A stretch of 64,000 bases of DNA, taken from assembly GCA_963457665.1 (NCBI GenBank), contig OY735225.1, forward strand, positions 1,642,501 through 1,706,500, in the 5' to 3' direction. A program made the translations under genes and the position numbers. Every line of letters begins with the position of its first letter. Position 1 is the first letter of the stretch. Shown here piece after piece: positions 10,901 through 24,400 of the stretch. Source of the stretch: Thysanoteuthis rhombus (lineage: Eukaryota; Mollusca; Cephalopoda; Oegopsida; Thysanoteuthidae). Below the pieces are notes generated by a model. That model was given only the letters and a program-made list of their open reading frames with translations, searched no databases and had not been told where the DNA came from.

Positions 10901-13900
10901 TGTAAAAGTATTAAAATAGGTGTCAATTCCCCTCAGGGTACATTTAGATATTTCCTCTATGGAACAATTTACAGAGTTTAATTTCATTTGTGACAGTTTA
11001 CTTGTAATTCTCACAAACAAATATTACACTTCATTTCGTAGGAAAAAAAATTAAAGAACATTTCAGTCTGGACAATGAAGCAAAACAGGTCTCATTTCCT
11101 TAGAGCAAATCTAGGTTAAGATTACATTGCTTTTTATGAATTTTGTTTTTTAGTTGGTCTGGCTGGTTGAGTTTGTATGAAATACATATGCTGCACTAAT
11201 GGAGCTAGAGGGCTAAAAATTCAATCATTCACTTCTTATAATGTCTTAGACTTTTTTTAGTGATTGACACCCAACAAAAGTCCTGAGAAATAATTTATTC
11301 ATTGATCACCCCTTTTTCCAATTTTTCAATTGATCTCCCTAAACACAGCATGCTGCAAAAGATGTTGGTCTTGTGACAGTTTCTATTGAGTGACTAACCA
11401 GACTTATTTGTGTTTCTGTCATTTTACATTCAGTTTATTCTTGAAAACAAATTCAATATGTATTGGAAATAATCAACCCAAACTGTCACTTAAATTGTCA
11501 ACATAGGTTCCTTCAGTTTTCATGTGAGTCTGGCTGGCTATCTATCTGTTTCTGTATGTGTTGTGCATACTGGCTGCAACAATGGTGCTAGAAGGCTGAA
11601 AAATCAAACATTTACTCCTTATGTCTTGAAAAAGCTTTCATTTTGTGTTTTTTTGAAAATTCCCCCAAAATAGGTTTTTTGTGGTGGGGTTCAATTTGCA
11701 GTGTAAGTTCATGCTAAATTGGTCCCTTGGGAACAGATGTGGAAAATTCATTTGATCAGTTTTCTCTATGACTCATTGAATGACTCAAAAACAGTTGGAC
11801 ACATTTAAATGATTCGTAACAGATGGTTTCACTGGGTGATTTCCTGCGGTTGTCATTTGCAGAAAGTACGAATTGTCAACTAAGACTGTCACCAAAACAT
11901 TTAATCTTTATTATGACTAAAAAAAGTTTTTCAGATCTCCTCATAATAGGCTTTTAGTGGGGTTAAATTTACAATACAAGTTTATGCTAAATTGGTTCCT
12001 TTGTCTGTGTCTGGAGGGCTGAAAATCTGAATTTTTTCTCATTATATCCAGAGAAGGGAATTTTGTCCTAAAATCCCCCTCCTAGATAGGATTTTAGTGG
12101 GAGAGGGAGTAGCTTCAATTTATAATGTAAATTTATGCTAAATTGGTCTATTAATTTATGTCTAGCAGCATTCATGCTTGTTTTTTTTTTTTTTAAAACC
12201 CAGACTGTTTATAGTGATTACTGCTCAACAAAAGATGAGAGAAATGATTTATTCATTGATCACCCCTTTTTGCAATGGCATGCCCTGATGACTGATAGAG
12301 AACAGAGAGGGCAAATGAGCTGGAAGGAGGGGGATTCAAAAAAACAAAAGAAAAAAACATTTTTTTCCAGAGATAAGGAATGAATGTTGAAATTTTCAGC
12401 CCTCTAGCTCCATACATAGCCAGCCAAACAGACCCACTCAAAAACAGAAGAAACCTATGTTGACTTAGGCAAACCACTCCACCCTGTGTACTTTTTCATG
12501 CCCAGGCAGTTGCAGCAAAAAAGCTGTTACTCCCATTGTAAACCTTGACAGTGTCCAACCATTTTGATTCCAGGTTCATCATAAGGCCTTACTGAATTTT
12601 GATAATTGTTGTTGTTCTTCAGATGAATAAGACTACTTCCTGACCTGTTGCTTCACAGAAGATTATCAACAGTAACAGGCTACGCTGATGGCTGCTAATG
12701 ATACTATGTGTGACCGTTATGGCAAGGGCGATGAAAGAAACTTGGGTTGCTTAGACGGATGGTAGGAAGGGAGAGAGGAGAAAAGAAAGCTAGTTTGATA
12801 AGAGGGTAGGAAGGGAGGAAAAAAAGGTAGTTCAATGAGTGGGTTTGAGGAGAGAGGGAAGGAAAGAAAGTTAAGTAGTTTAATGAGAGGGCTTGAAGGG
12901 AGAGGGACTGATGACTGCTACTGATACTTTGTGTGACAGATGAGGCTTTAGGTATAGGATGTAGTGTCTTTCATTTACATATGCCTGTCACCATTGGTTA
13001 GATTGTTCGATGTTTATCAAGCAAATTGTCCTTAGTAGAAAAAAAATTGAGGAAGATAAGTATTTTATGAGTATGTAAACACGAATCAGATAAAGAAATA
13101 AAGGAAGGACTGAGATTTCTATAGTTACGGGCTGGTTGGATGGTGTGGTAGATCTGGTTGATGTGAGTCATTCAAGTTGTAGACTTTGTTCTCAGAAAAA
13201 CCACAGTAGGATTCCGAGACTACTTATACAGATCAATTTACTTTTAAAACCTTTACAACCTTTACAGCAAATTAGGTCCAAATGAAAGAAAACTATGTGT
13301 ATACAAGTGAGTTTTTTTCAATAATAATTCATAGAAATGAGTCATTTTGCTTAAAATTCATATTAATTTTTGCAAAATATGTATGGGGTTTTTCAATCTT
13401 TTTTTTCTCCATTGTTTCTTTTTGGTTAATTTTTCTTTTTCTTTTTTTTTTGAAGCAGTCATACCCCTAAAAATTCATTACTTATGTTGTCTATTAAATG
13501 TGACCCTTGTGCTGGCTGCTTTGTTTCTAGATTCTCAATATTCTGATTGATATATGTGTCTCCATGCATGTACTTACTTACTAGTTGTCTTTAGCCATTT
13601 CAGATCACATGTTGGGATAAAGCTGTTTACTATTCAATCAAATTTGTGTCTAAGCTCATTGCATTCTGCCCCTTCGAAGGGAGAAATTGCCTTCGATGGG
13701 AATGGCTGCTCCAAAATTTGGATTCAAAAAAAGAATGTATTTTAGTTAAAAACACCTGCTTTCAACAAAAATTGATTTTTGCTTTGAATATTTCAATGTC
13801 TTTTTCAAGTATTAGATCCAACTAAACCATATTTTGGCTTTTTTAAACTCTTAGGGTTGACTTTTGTATCAGAGTTAGTCAGACCTGGAATTTAAGATGT

Positions 13901-15354
13901 TTTAATTTGAGACATGAATGAGTGAGAGGGAAAAAGAAAGACTGATTCCATGATGTCATGTCATGTCAATTTGTGTTTTTGAGTTCTCTGTGGGTTTTTT
14001 TGTAAACATTGAATTTCTGTTATGAAAAATATCATTTCTTTTATATGATAACAAGTATATGTATTCTATTTATTTCTATTTTTGGTGAAAACAACCTTAC
14101 CTCTAAGAATGTCATTAAAATGGATAATATAATCACTGAACCATAAAACAATGTAAAAACATAAAATTTAAAAAAAAAACAAAACAGTAGGTATTTGTGT
14201 GTGATTTTGAAGTATTCACCCGGAAATTTAATTTATAAATAGTTGTACTTCTGTGGTGAATGGTTGAAGGTATAAAGCGTGTAGGCGTTTCGTTCCGTTT
14301 TTACTTTCGATGCTTGTAACCATTTGGCTGAGTAGACTTTTTCCCTCTTCCTCTTGTCAAACTCTTACTATTGAGTTTCGACTTCATTTTCGTACATTAC
14401 AATGATGGCTGACAATGACCAGAAGGAAACTGTATGACATCATGCAGGAATAACAGTGACACACACTAAAACTGATGACAAATTCACTCCCACTTTTAGA
14501 GCTCAACTCAGGTTGACTTGTTTTGTTGGAGTTTGCATATTTTATTTACAGGAACGACTAATAAAGGAGTTGAAATGGAACTTGTAGTTTTGGGATAATA
14601 TTGTATGGAAAAATGAATTCCGTTTTATTTACGTTTTAGATCTTAAAGAAGCAGGGGAGTTTGACCCTAGCGCAGCCAAGCTTGTTTCGAATGTGATAAT
14701 GTAATTCTTTTTTTGGTTACCTTGCAAATCGGGCATTAAAATTGTCTCCTTACCAACAAATATAAATTTATATATATACATGTATACAAAGAAATGGATA
14801 TATGATCTGACAGAATGATTATGAATTGCATTATATGATATTGAAACTCTTATTTGAAATGATGTCCTGTCATTACACAGTTAATATATCATTTGGCCTA
14901 GACAAAAATAGAATAAACAATTAAAGAAAATGCGGCTGCTGCAGAAAATTAACCTGTGACTGATAAGGTAGCCCCTTCAACATAGCGTTGCTCTAACTAT
15001 TAGGCTAAACAGCTGCCAGTAATGTAAAGATACAAATAACTGTTTCTACTCCAAATTCTCATGTTCTTATTCATTCATGGTCTATATCTGCTCTATTTGT
15101 TTCTTTCAATGTGACAGTTATGTATTAAGAAATGGATATGTGATCTGACGGAATGATTAACAATTGCTTAATACTATATTGAAACTCTTCTTTGAAATGA
15201 TCTCCTGTCATTACATTAGAAAATTCAAGAGAAAAACAGGTGTTACATAAGGAATAAATAGGAGGTATTTCTGTGTTGTGGGTTATTCAGGAGGAGTGGG
15301 AGGGCAAATGATTGTTACTTTACCAACATTCTGTCAGATCATCTCAGATCCACG

Positions 15355-15411
<57 letters not shown>

Positions 15412-18400
15412 TAGCATGGTGTCTCTGGGTTTTTTTTCCATGTTATCTATGGATAGTTTAATATTATAGAATATTTCTATTTTAAAACATTGTTTTAAAA
15501 AATATGTATATTCTCTGAGGGGGCTTGATTTTCAAAATATTGTTTTCAAAAATAAGATAAAATTTTCATTCAACTCTTTGGAAAGATGTTTAAACTCAGT
15601 TTGTGCCTGAAAGGAAGAAAAATTAAAAATAAAGTTCAAATAAAAGCCAATCATTGCTTGAAGTTTTACTCCCTTCCTCTTTTTAATCAGCTTTAAAGAG
15701 AGAAAAATGGTAAAACTTATGTTTCCACTGTGACTATTTGACATGAACAGACAAACATACATACCAACCAATTTTGTGACATTGGTATTTGTATGTTTAG
15801 ATGTATGGTTTAGTGTGACTAATTGCCTACTTTGGCTTCCTATAAAACTTATACAAACAGGATACTAAAGAATATATATAAAAAAAAACTGGTTAATCAC
15901 TGATAAGAAATTCCTGGATATACAGGTTCACCTTCTATCCAAAAGTTGAGCCTTCCTATAAAAGCTTCCTGTAAGCCAAAATGGCGTAAAACGAAAAAGC
16001 AATTACCATTGATTTACATGGGAAAATTTTTTGAGCTCTTCTGATTGCCCAAAATGGTGTGGACGTCAAGTCATTGGATATGGAAGTGGCTGGAACTTCC
16101 TTGGGATCTGGTTGTTGGATTGTCAATATTTTCTATTATCTCTATACACGCTGAATATAGTATGCAAATTTTGGCATCCATTTCCTTTCTATATATTAGA
16201 ACCATCTGCTAAAGCTACCAACATAGGTTTCTTCAGTTTTCAAGTCGGTCTGGCTGGTTATGGTTATCTAGCTGGAGGATTGAAAATTCACTCTAAACTA
16301 TGTTTCAATGTAAGTTTATGCTATATTAGACACTTAGTTTGTGTCTGGTAGCATTTATCCTCGTTTTTTTTATTTTAAATTCAGATGTTTTAGTGATCAC
16401 CACCCAAGAAGATGTGAAAGAGGTAACTTCTTCATTGATGAACCCTTTTCCCATTTTTTAATTGATCACCCCCAATATTCATGCTGCCAAAAAGATGTTG
16501 GTCACATAACTGTTTCTATTGAGTGTCTAACAAGACCTGCGCTTTTCTGTTTTTTTCTGTATCACTATATATGTGATGATTAGAGTGAACAAATGTCTTG
16601 ATATGTTTGTTTGATAGATCTCACCTGTGATATCACGAATTACAATTCTTGGAAAACATTGAAATTCATAGAAGTTATCTCCCTTACATTTGATCTGTTA
16701 ACAACACAGAGCACAACTACTTAGTTACTTCACCAAGTGTATAGCTTAATAATTCATTTTACACAACAAGTATCTACTTTTCAGCATAATCTCCTTCATA
16801 ATCAATGTGCTTAATCCAGTGGTGAATAATAATTGCCAAGAGAAAAAGTTATACAATGAAAATTTCCATTCCCTTGTACAATAGTGGGGTCCGAGCATTA
16901 GATGTATCACAGCTTAAGAGTTATTCCTCTTGTATTATAATAAACTATTAGAATAAATTATTTAAAAACTTTGTGTAAAATTGTGTATCCAATTATTGTT
17001 AATAAATTGTTTTGGATTAAAATGAATTATTCAATAACTTTATATAGAATTGTGTACCAAATTACTATTAGATTATTTCCTATTGAAATGAATTTTTTTG
17101 TTGCTGTTATGTTTTGATGAAAATGTGTATTTCTTGAGGATTTTTTTTTCGTTTATGTCTGAATTCCGAAATTAGAAAGAAAACCTTGCAAGCGGGATAA
17201 CTATTTCTCTTCAGGGGAACTCATTTGTATTCTGTCCATTGCCAGCCTCTCATGATGCTGAATGAGGGATTGGACTTCACCAATTTGAAGTCAGAGTTGT
17301 CTGTCTCCTAGACTATTTGCCAACCAAGGCTAAAGAGCCCTCTGTGCCCAGCTATTTACCCATAGCTGAAGGTTGAAGGAATTGATTCATGCCTTTCCTA
17401 AGGGTGCGAGTGCAAAGTGTACACAAAATATCTCAGAACTCAGTTCGTTGATCCTGTTTTGCTGGCTGTCTACCATTTGGTTAACTTGCAAATACGTTTT
17501 GTATGTAGAATGGATAACTTTGTTAACGATTTACATCCTTGTGTTAATGTGACATTTAAATGCACGGCTGTTGACGAATTCTCTCTCTCTTACGCATACA
17601 TACATCGACTAGCTTTATTCTTATCTGCCCAGTAAACCTGTCTATCTTATCTGCAATGTTTACTTACTTACCTTTCCTAAGCTTGAATGTGTTTTTAAAA
17701 TTTGGGTCATCATTTGAATATTCTGGAGATTGTAGAAACCGTCAACCAAAACTGTCTACATGGGTTTCTTCGGTTTTTGAATAGGTCTGGCTGGCTGGAA
17801 ATGTATGTACGAATGTGATATGAATGATGCTAAAGGGCTGAAAATTTCAACATTCATTCCTTATTATGTCTAGAGAAAATGTTTTGTTTTTGTTTTTTCT
17901 TCATCCCCCCTCCCCCAAATAGTAGTTCAAAACAAGTCAACCTGAGTTGGGCTCTAAGTGGGAGTGGAGGGTTCAATTTGCAATGAAGGTTTATGCTAAA
18001 CTGATCCCTCATTTTGTGTCTGCTTTTTTTCTTTTTTTTTCAAATTCAGGCTTTTTTTGTGATCACAGCCCTAGAAAAAGCATGAGAAGTAACTTATCCA
18101 TTGATCACCCCTTTTTCCAATTTTTTTAATCAATCACCCCCAACACAACATGCTGCCAAGAGATGTTTCTATTGAGTGCGTAACTAAACCTGACCTATGT
18201 ATCCATTTAAAAGCTATATATACAAACTGAAATGTTTAATTGTATGTATCTGTGTTTTGGCTGATTCCTGTTATAACCTAAAACTTATAATGGATCGATC
18301 CATGTGAAATGGTTTTTACAGCAAAGGACAACAAATATAGGGTTGTAATAAAATGAGATTGTCTTATAATAATGAAGATTATGTTCCAGAAACAGGATGT

Positions 18401-21400
18401 TTGAAACTAAATAAAAGAAAAGTCGAGTGTGACTGAAAGAAATGTTTTATGTTGAGCTGAGACTTAAAATTAGAATATTTCAATTTCTAGAAATAAATTA
18501 CCTGGTAAAATAACTTTGGGCTCCTTAGCATCGATTATGAATTACACCGTTATTTTTTACAGGTATATTCTAGTCTAAAATGTTTACCTATCTGCCTTTC
18601 TTCATAAAAACTTAAATGTGTTTCTTACATTTGGATCATTGTTTGAATATTCTGAAGATATTCTGTTTCATTTTTGTAAGTTTTTATACGTAGATTTTCA
18701 CAATGACATTGGTATAACTTTATACAGAAGACTCATGTTGCTATCAAATCCTTAGGGACTGCAGAACATTGTTATAACAAATTTTCCATTATAATGGGTG
18801 GATTTTATGCACAGTAATGCCCCATGTTACTTTCATCATCATTATCATCATCATCATTATCATCATCAGTCTTTTAGTATCATGGTCATCGCTGAGCCAA
18901 TATTCTCTGAACTTGTTTAGCTTGTCACACCATCTTGTTTTTTGCTGGTCACAGTTTTGCTATGATCTCTGGAGATCCACGTTGTGAGTTGTGATGTTCA
19001 GTGGTTGTCTGCCATTCTTGCAGTATGTCCAGCCCATTGCCATTTGAGTTTCTTAATGGTTTCTATGATATCTCTGACTCCTATTTTTTCTCTAATATAA
19101 TGCGCTGTCTTGTGATCTTAAGCATAATTCTCTTGTACATGTTGCACTGTTCTCAATTTGAGGGTTAATCTTTTGGCTAGGTTCCATGTTAATTTAGGTG
19201 GCAGTATTTTAAGGGTTTACTGATTTTAGTTTTTAAAATAATGCACTTGAGTCTTCACGTGTTGTTGCTGCAAACTAATCTTTGACAATAGCCTTGTGAG
19301 AATATAAAAATAGATGTACTGTTAGAATGTATGTCATTAAATAATGACATTAGAACAAGTGTCATCACAATGAGAGGCATAGAAAAAATCTTTCCTGAAC
19401 TGTATGAACATAATCAGAATTCATTCAGCCTTAGGCCCTAAATCCAAGCCTCCTCTGTTATAAAGTGGTTGGTTATAAAATCCACAAGGATGGAGAACTG
19501 CAAAATATTGATTTAGATCCAGATCAGGTTATTCAGCTCAGAAATAGCTATATCTAGCTCCAAAATTGCTGAATGTATCTAAAAATAGCTAAATGTATCA
19601 CCAAAATAGCTTAATTTGTCACAACTCAGTTAAAATAGTTCATTACGGTGCAGTTTGCGATGTAACACGGTCGAAGGTGGACCACACAATACTGAACTAA
19701 CCACAGATTAGTTGATATAGCTTCATAATAGTTGTATATAGCTAAAAATAGCTACTAAATAGCTTGATTGATTGAAGCACGGTTATACCACAGTGTAGGC
19801 TTTTCAACACCCGTGTTGCTATCGGGTCGTGGGGGTGGCTGTATAAACTTGATTTTTTTTTTTTTTCAGTTTCTTTTTATCTATTTGTAGCCTTTGTGGT
19901 TGATCCACTAGGCTGGCATCTCTCAGTTCAAATGTTCTTAAAATGAATAATCTTACTCAACAATAGTAAACAAGAGACTAACATTCCTGGTTTGATATGG
20001 TCAAATAAAGTCCGTGGGATCAAATCAGTTATGCTGTGTGGCTTGCTAGTCAACTTGTATTTACAAGTTGCAACATTTGTTATAAGCAGAGCAAAGTAGC
20101 ATCCAATGTCATATGACCTGTGAAGCTATGATTCGGTGTCCATTCCAAGAAGTTTCCATCAAAAACCAGTCTGTTAGAAACTCAGGAGGTAGGATTTTGA
20201 AGTTTTAAAGATAAGGTGTTTCGTTTTTCCTGATTAAAGTCTGAGATTAAAATCTATTCTAGGTTTGTTAATTGAAACTTTTAAATGCATCATGAGTTCC
20301 TCTTCCTTTCCAATGTTGTTCCTTGCCTTTTATTTTAAGTTCATTCAATAGGGAATGGTGTATATCCTATCCCTTTATACATGTTCTGCAAATCCTGATT
20401 TCATAGTTTCTCAAAAAAACTACAGCTTTTCAAATCCTTCAAGCTTTATTTTTAGAGTGCGGTTGGTTTCACCTTAGTATTCTCATTCACAGTGTCGACA
20501 ACTCAAAAAAAACTTTTAGCGCTTAATTAACCTTTGAAAAAGCATTAAAAAATGCAAAAACGTACTAAAACACATTGTTAGCCTTTTTATAGCCTTTTTC
20601 AATAAAAATGGCTAGATTTGCCTGAAATTACTATAAAATAACTTTAAAAAATAGTGCCGAAGATTGGCTGAATATAGCGCTAAATGTTGAATTTTCAGGC
20701 TGCCAAAACAAGAAACAAACTAAATTTAATGCAAAAAGTACTAAATTGGCAACAAAGCCTCTCTACAGCTTCATGGGTTATATTTTCAGTCTGCCTGTCT
20801 GTACTTGCCTATCACAAAAATCCATGAAATTTTCTGTGGGTTAGGATTTAATCCCTTGCCCTCTACTGCCAATTTTTTTAATTGATCAGCCCCTTCCCAG
20901 GACAGCACGCTGCCAAAGATGTTGGTTGCATGATTGTTTCTATTGTGTGACTAATCAGACCTGTAGATTCTTTAAATGTAGACTTGAATTTTTTAACACA
21001 CAGTGCAGTAACCAGATGATGGATTAAGATAGAAAAGAAATAGTTATGAATTTATTGATCAGACCAATCCACTAACAGCAATACCAGTAACACAAGTGAT
21101 TCCATGTTTTACACATGATATTGTTCTGTCTTATTGTTAGAAGTAATCATCTTATAGCTATCCATCAATTTAGCCTTATGCTGTGCTAAAGCTTAGTCAA
21201 TTCAATAAATAAAACCATATTTTTTTTAGGTATTTCACAAAAATTTTGATTGTCTTATTAGAAAAATGTTATTAAATGATCATTGTCAATTTTTTTTTTC
21301 CATTTATTTTCATCTTAATTTTTGTTGCTTTTTTATAGCAACTTAATTAAAGCTGGGTTCCCTCCAGCAGTTAATAACTTAAATTAACAGCATTAGTCAA

Positions 21401-24400
21401 AGTTGGTTTTTTTTTCCAATATATTTATAACATGTAATATATTCTCTAAATTTTAGATGAATATCTGGAGAACCAAGTAGGTATTTTATCATGTTTTTTG
21501 ACTAAATTCTAGAAGTGAACTTGAAAATAAAGTTGTCAACAATCCTCTTGATAGTTCTCCACACAAGAAAAGAACCAGTGCATCTATGGTCTGACTTTCA
21601 GGCTTATTCCTTCCATTTATACCGAGGGAATAACTAATGATGTAATCAGTGATACAACAAACTTGCTACTACTTCAGGCAAACTAGGACATTAATATGCA
21701 CAACTAACTAATCAATTGCAATACTTGATTACATTGGAAAAGTGACATTAAAATTTCAAATTATAGTCTTTACAAAAAGAACAGATGCAATTATTCAATT
21801 ATGCATAGGAAATAATTGTTGGAAGGTTTCTTGTAAGATTTAATAATGGATCCATTGTAATTAAAAAATGCAAGCTGTGCATAATTGAGAGACCAATTAT
21901 GCAATATATAATTTCTTTTGCATTCATTTAATATTTTTCTAATGAGGCAATCAAAATCTATTGTTTTATTAAGCACCTTAACTCTTGAATTCATTCTTGT
22001 GAAAAAAAGGTAACTCAAGTGAAGTAACTTCTGATTGAAATTATCTCCCTTGCATTTTTTGGTAAATTTTTCAATTTTTCTCTAATTCAATTCACAGAGG
22101 AGTTCCATTTTTTATATTCTATTCATTGAAGAGTTCCATCACGGTTACAAGCGGCCTATGAATCTAAGAGTTAGGAAAATATGGTTATCTTAGAAACTAC
22201 AACATAGGCTTCTTTTTAAAGCTGGTTTGGTTGGCTATATATGTATGTAGGTATCATACAAGCCTTACTTATAGAGCTTTTTTGAAAATTCCCCTTAAAT
22301 GAATTTCTAGTGGGGGTTCAAAATATAATCTAAGTTTATGCTAAATTGATCCCTTAGTTTGTGCCCATTTGTTTTTTTTGAAAATTAAGAATTTTTCAGT
22401 GATCATTGCCTAAACAAAAGGCAATAGAAGTAATTTATTCATTCATCACCCCTTTTCCAATTTTTTTAATTGATTGCCCCTAATGTGTATCCAAAAGATG
22501 GTGGCTACACAACGGTTTCTATCTAGTGACTAACCAGACCAGGTCCCACTGTATTCATTCAATAATCCAATTTTATTTATTATATTAGATGAAGTAAGTA
22601 AGTCGTTATCATTAATTTTTGGCTACTATTTACCTTCATCTTAATTGTTGCTTTTTATCACAACTAAACTCAGGCTGGGTAAATGAATTAACAGCATGGA
22701 TTATTTTTGAACACTGACATATTTGCTCATCATCTGTCGTAACGTCTGTTGTTGGGCTTAGACCTTCCCCAGGACTTGCCACACCTCTATATTGTCACAA
22801 AGCCAATTCTATCTGAATTTGTCTACTTTGTCAATCCATCTTGTATTCTGCTAGTCTCAGTTGTGCATGTGATCTCTGGACAACCCTGTTGTGTGCCATT
22901 CTTGCAACATGACCAGCCCATTGCCATTTGAGTTTTCTAATGGATTTTTTGATGTGTTGAGTTCCTGTTTTTCTCCTAATATATCATGCTATCTGGTGAT
23001 CTCTTCATGTGAGGTTAAGCATGATTCTTACATGTGCACAAATAGAACCCAAATAGATGTAATCCATTTTAAATAAATCATTTTTAAAAGGTTAAAAATT
23101 TCTTTTTATTGTTGTTTATTAATTAGTCTAATAAGTAAATGCTTGAAATAAGGGTCTATAAAAATATTTTACTTTTAATAGGGGTCCTTGTGTTTTCAAA
23201 GGTTTGAAACCACTGTTGTGAGAACTGTCAAATGTACGGATGTCCCAAAAAAACAGAAACAGTCTATAAAATGTATAACAGGCAACAATACATCCTTTCC
23301 TCTTAACACTTCTGCAATGATAGAGGATTCTACTGAATACCATAGAATTTTTAAAATGTCATTGTCAAAACGTGGATCGGCCAAGTTTGTTTCTTGCTTT
23401 AAAATTATAACTAAGATTTTTTTAAAAGTTGGTTCTAAGATGTGATTTATAAAAATTTACTTTGTTTTTTTTCTTTTTTTTAGAAGAAAATCTAATCTTT
23501 TTTTATTCTATCAGAAAAAAATGAAGACTTTACATAAGCTAAAAAATTGTTAGTATTGCTGAAGAAATTTTGTGTACAATGAAGTGAAATTTTGTGTACA
23601 ATGAAGTGAAAAAAATAGTGCTGAATCAGTGGATCATTTCAGCCCTAATTGTCATTGACAACAATCGATACCATTGATTCTTGTGAATCGAAAAAAGGGA
23701 TGGATGACTTGCTTCTCCACGATTCAAATGTAGTCTTCGTTCCCTTTTTCATTGGAGCTGAAATTATTCTCCTTCCCTTGATGTTTTCCAAGCTAAGCTT
23801 AGTGGAGCAGAAGGCCAAATATTGTGGAATGGGGATAGGAAGTACGAAGATTGTGTTGCACCAATCCTCCTTTCAGGAAGGTTCTGTCTATGGTGAAAAT
23901 TTGCCTTTGAAATTCTGGCTTTTTATCTGGGTTTAAACTCCAATCACTGGTTGCAGAGAGAAAGATGTGGCTATTTTAGAAATCGTTAACCAAAAGGATA
24001 TACAGGTTTCTTCAGTTTTCAAGTTGATCTGGCTGGCTGGCTGGCTATGTATGTATTGTGCATAAAGGCCGCATTGATGGAGCTAGAGAGATGCAATTTT
24101 GAACATTTACTCATGTTTACAAAAAAACATTTTTTATTCTACTTTTTTAGATTCCCCCTGATATAGAATTTCATTTGTGGGTTCGATTTACAATGTAAGT
24201 TCATGTTAAATTGGTCCCTTAGTTTGTGCCCAGCAGCATTTACGCTTGTCTCTTGAAAATTCAGACATTTTTAGTAATCACTACCCAACAAAAGGCAAGA
24301 GAACTAACTTATTCATTGATCACCCTCTTTTAAAAATTTTTTATTTGACCACCCCCTACACGGCACACTGCCAGAAGGATATTCATCATGTGATAATTTC

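Noticed and set aside
11391-11436. Acceptor-like G-element end, pyrimidine run and CAG in intron 1
   Set aside because: The following sequence has no FRMD8-like frame or donor; it looks like a cryptic acceptor at most.
16031-16351. 106-codon frame with hydrophobic segments
   Set aside because: Its second half lies inside a G-element and the first half shows no motif; chance frame.
23188-23445. 85-codon frame that might be a transposase scrap
   Set aside because: No recognisable catalytic or zinc-binding pattern; overlapping frames on the other strand are equally open.
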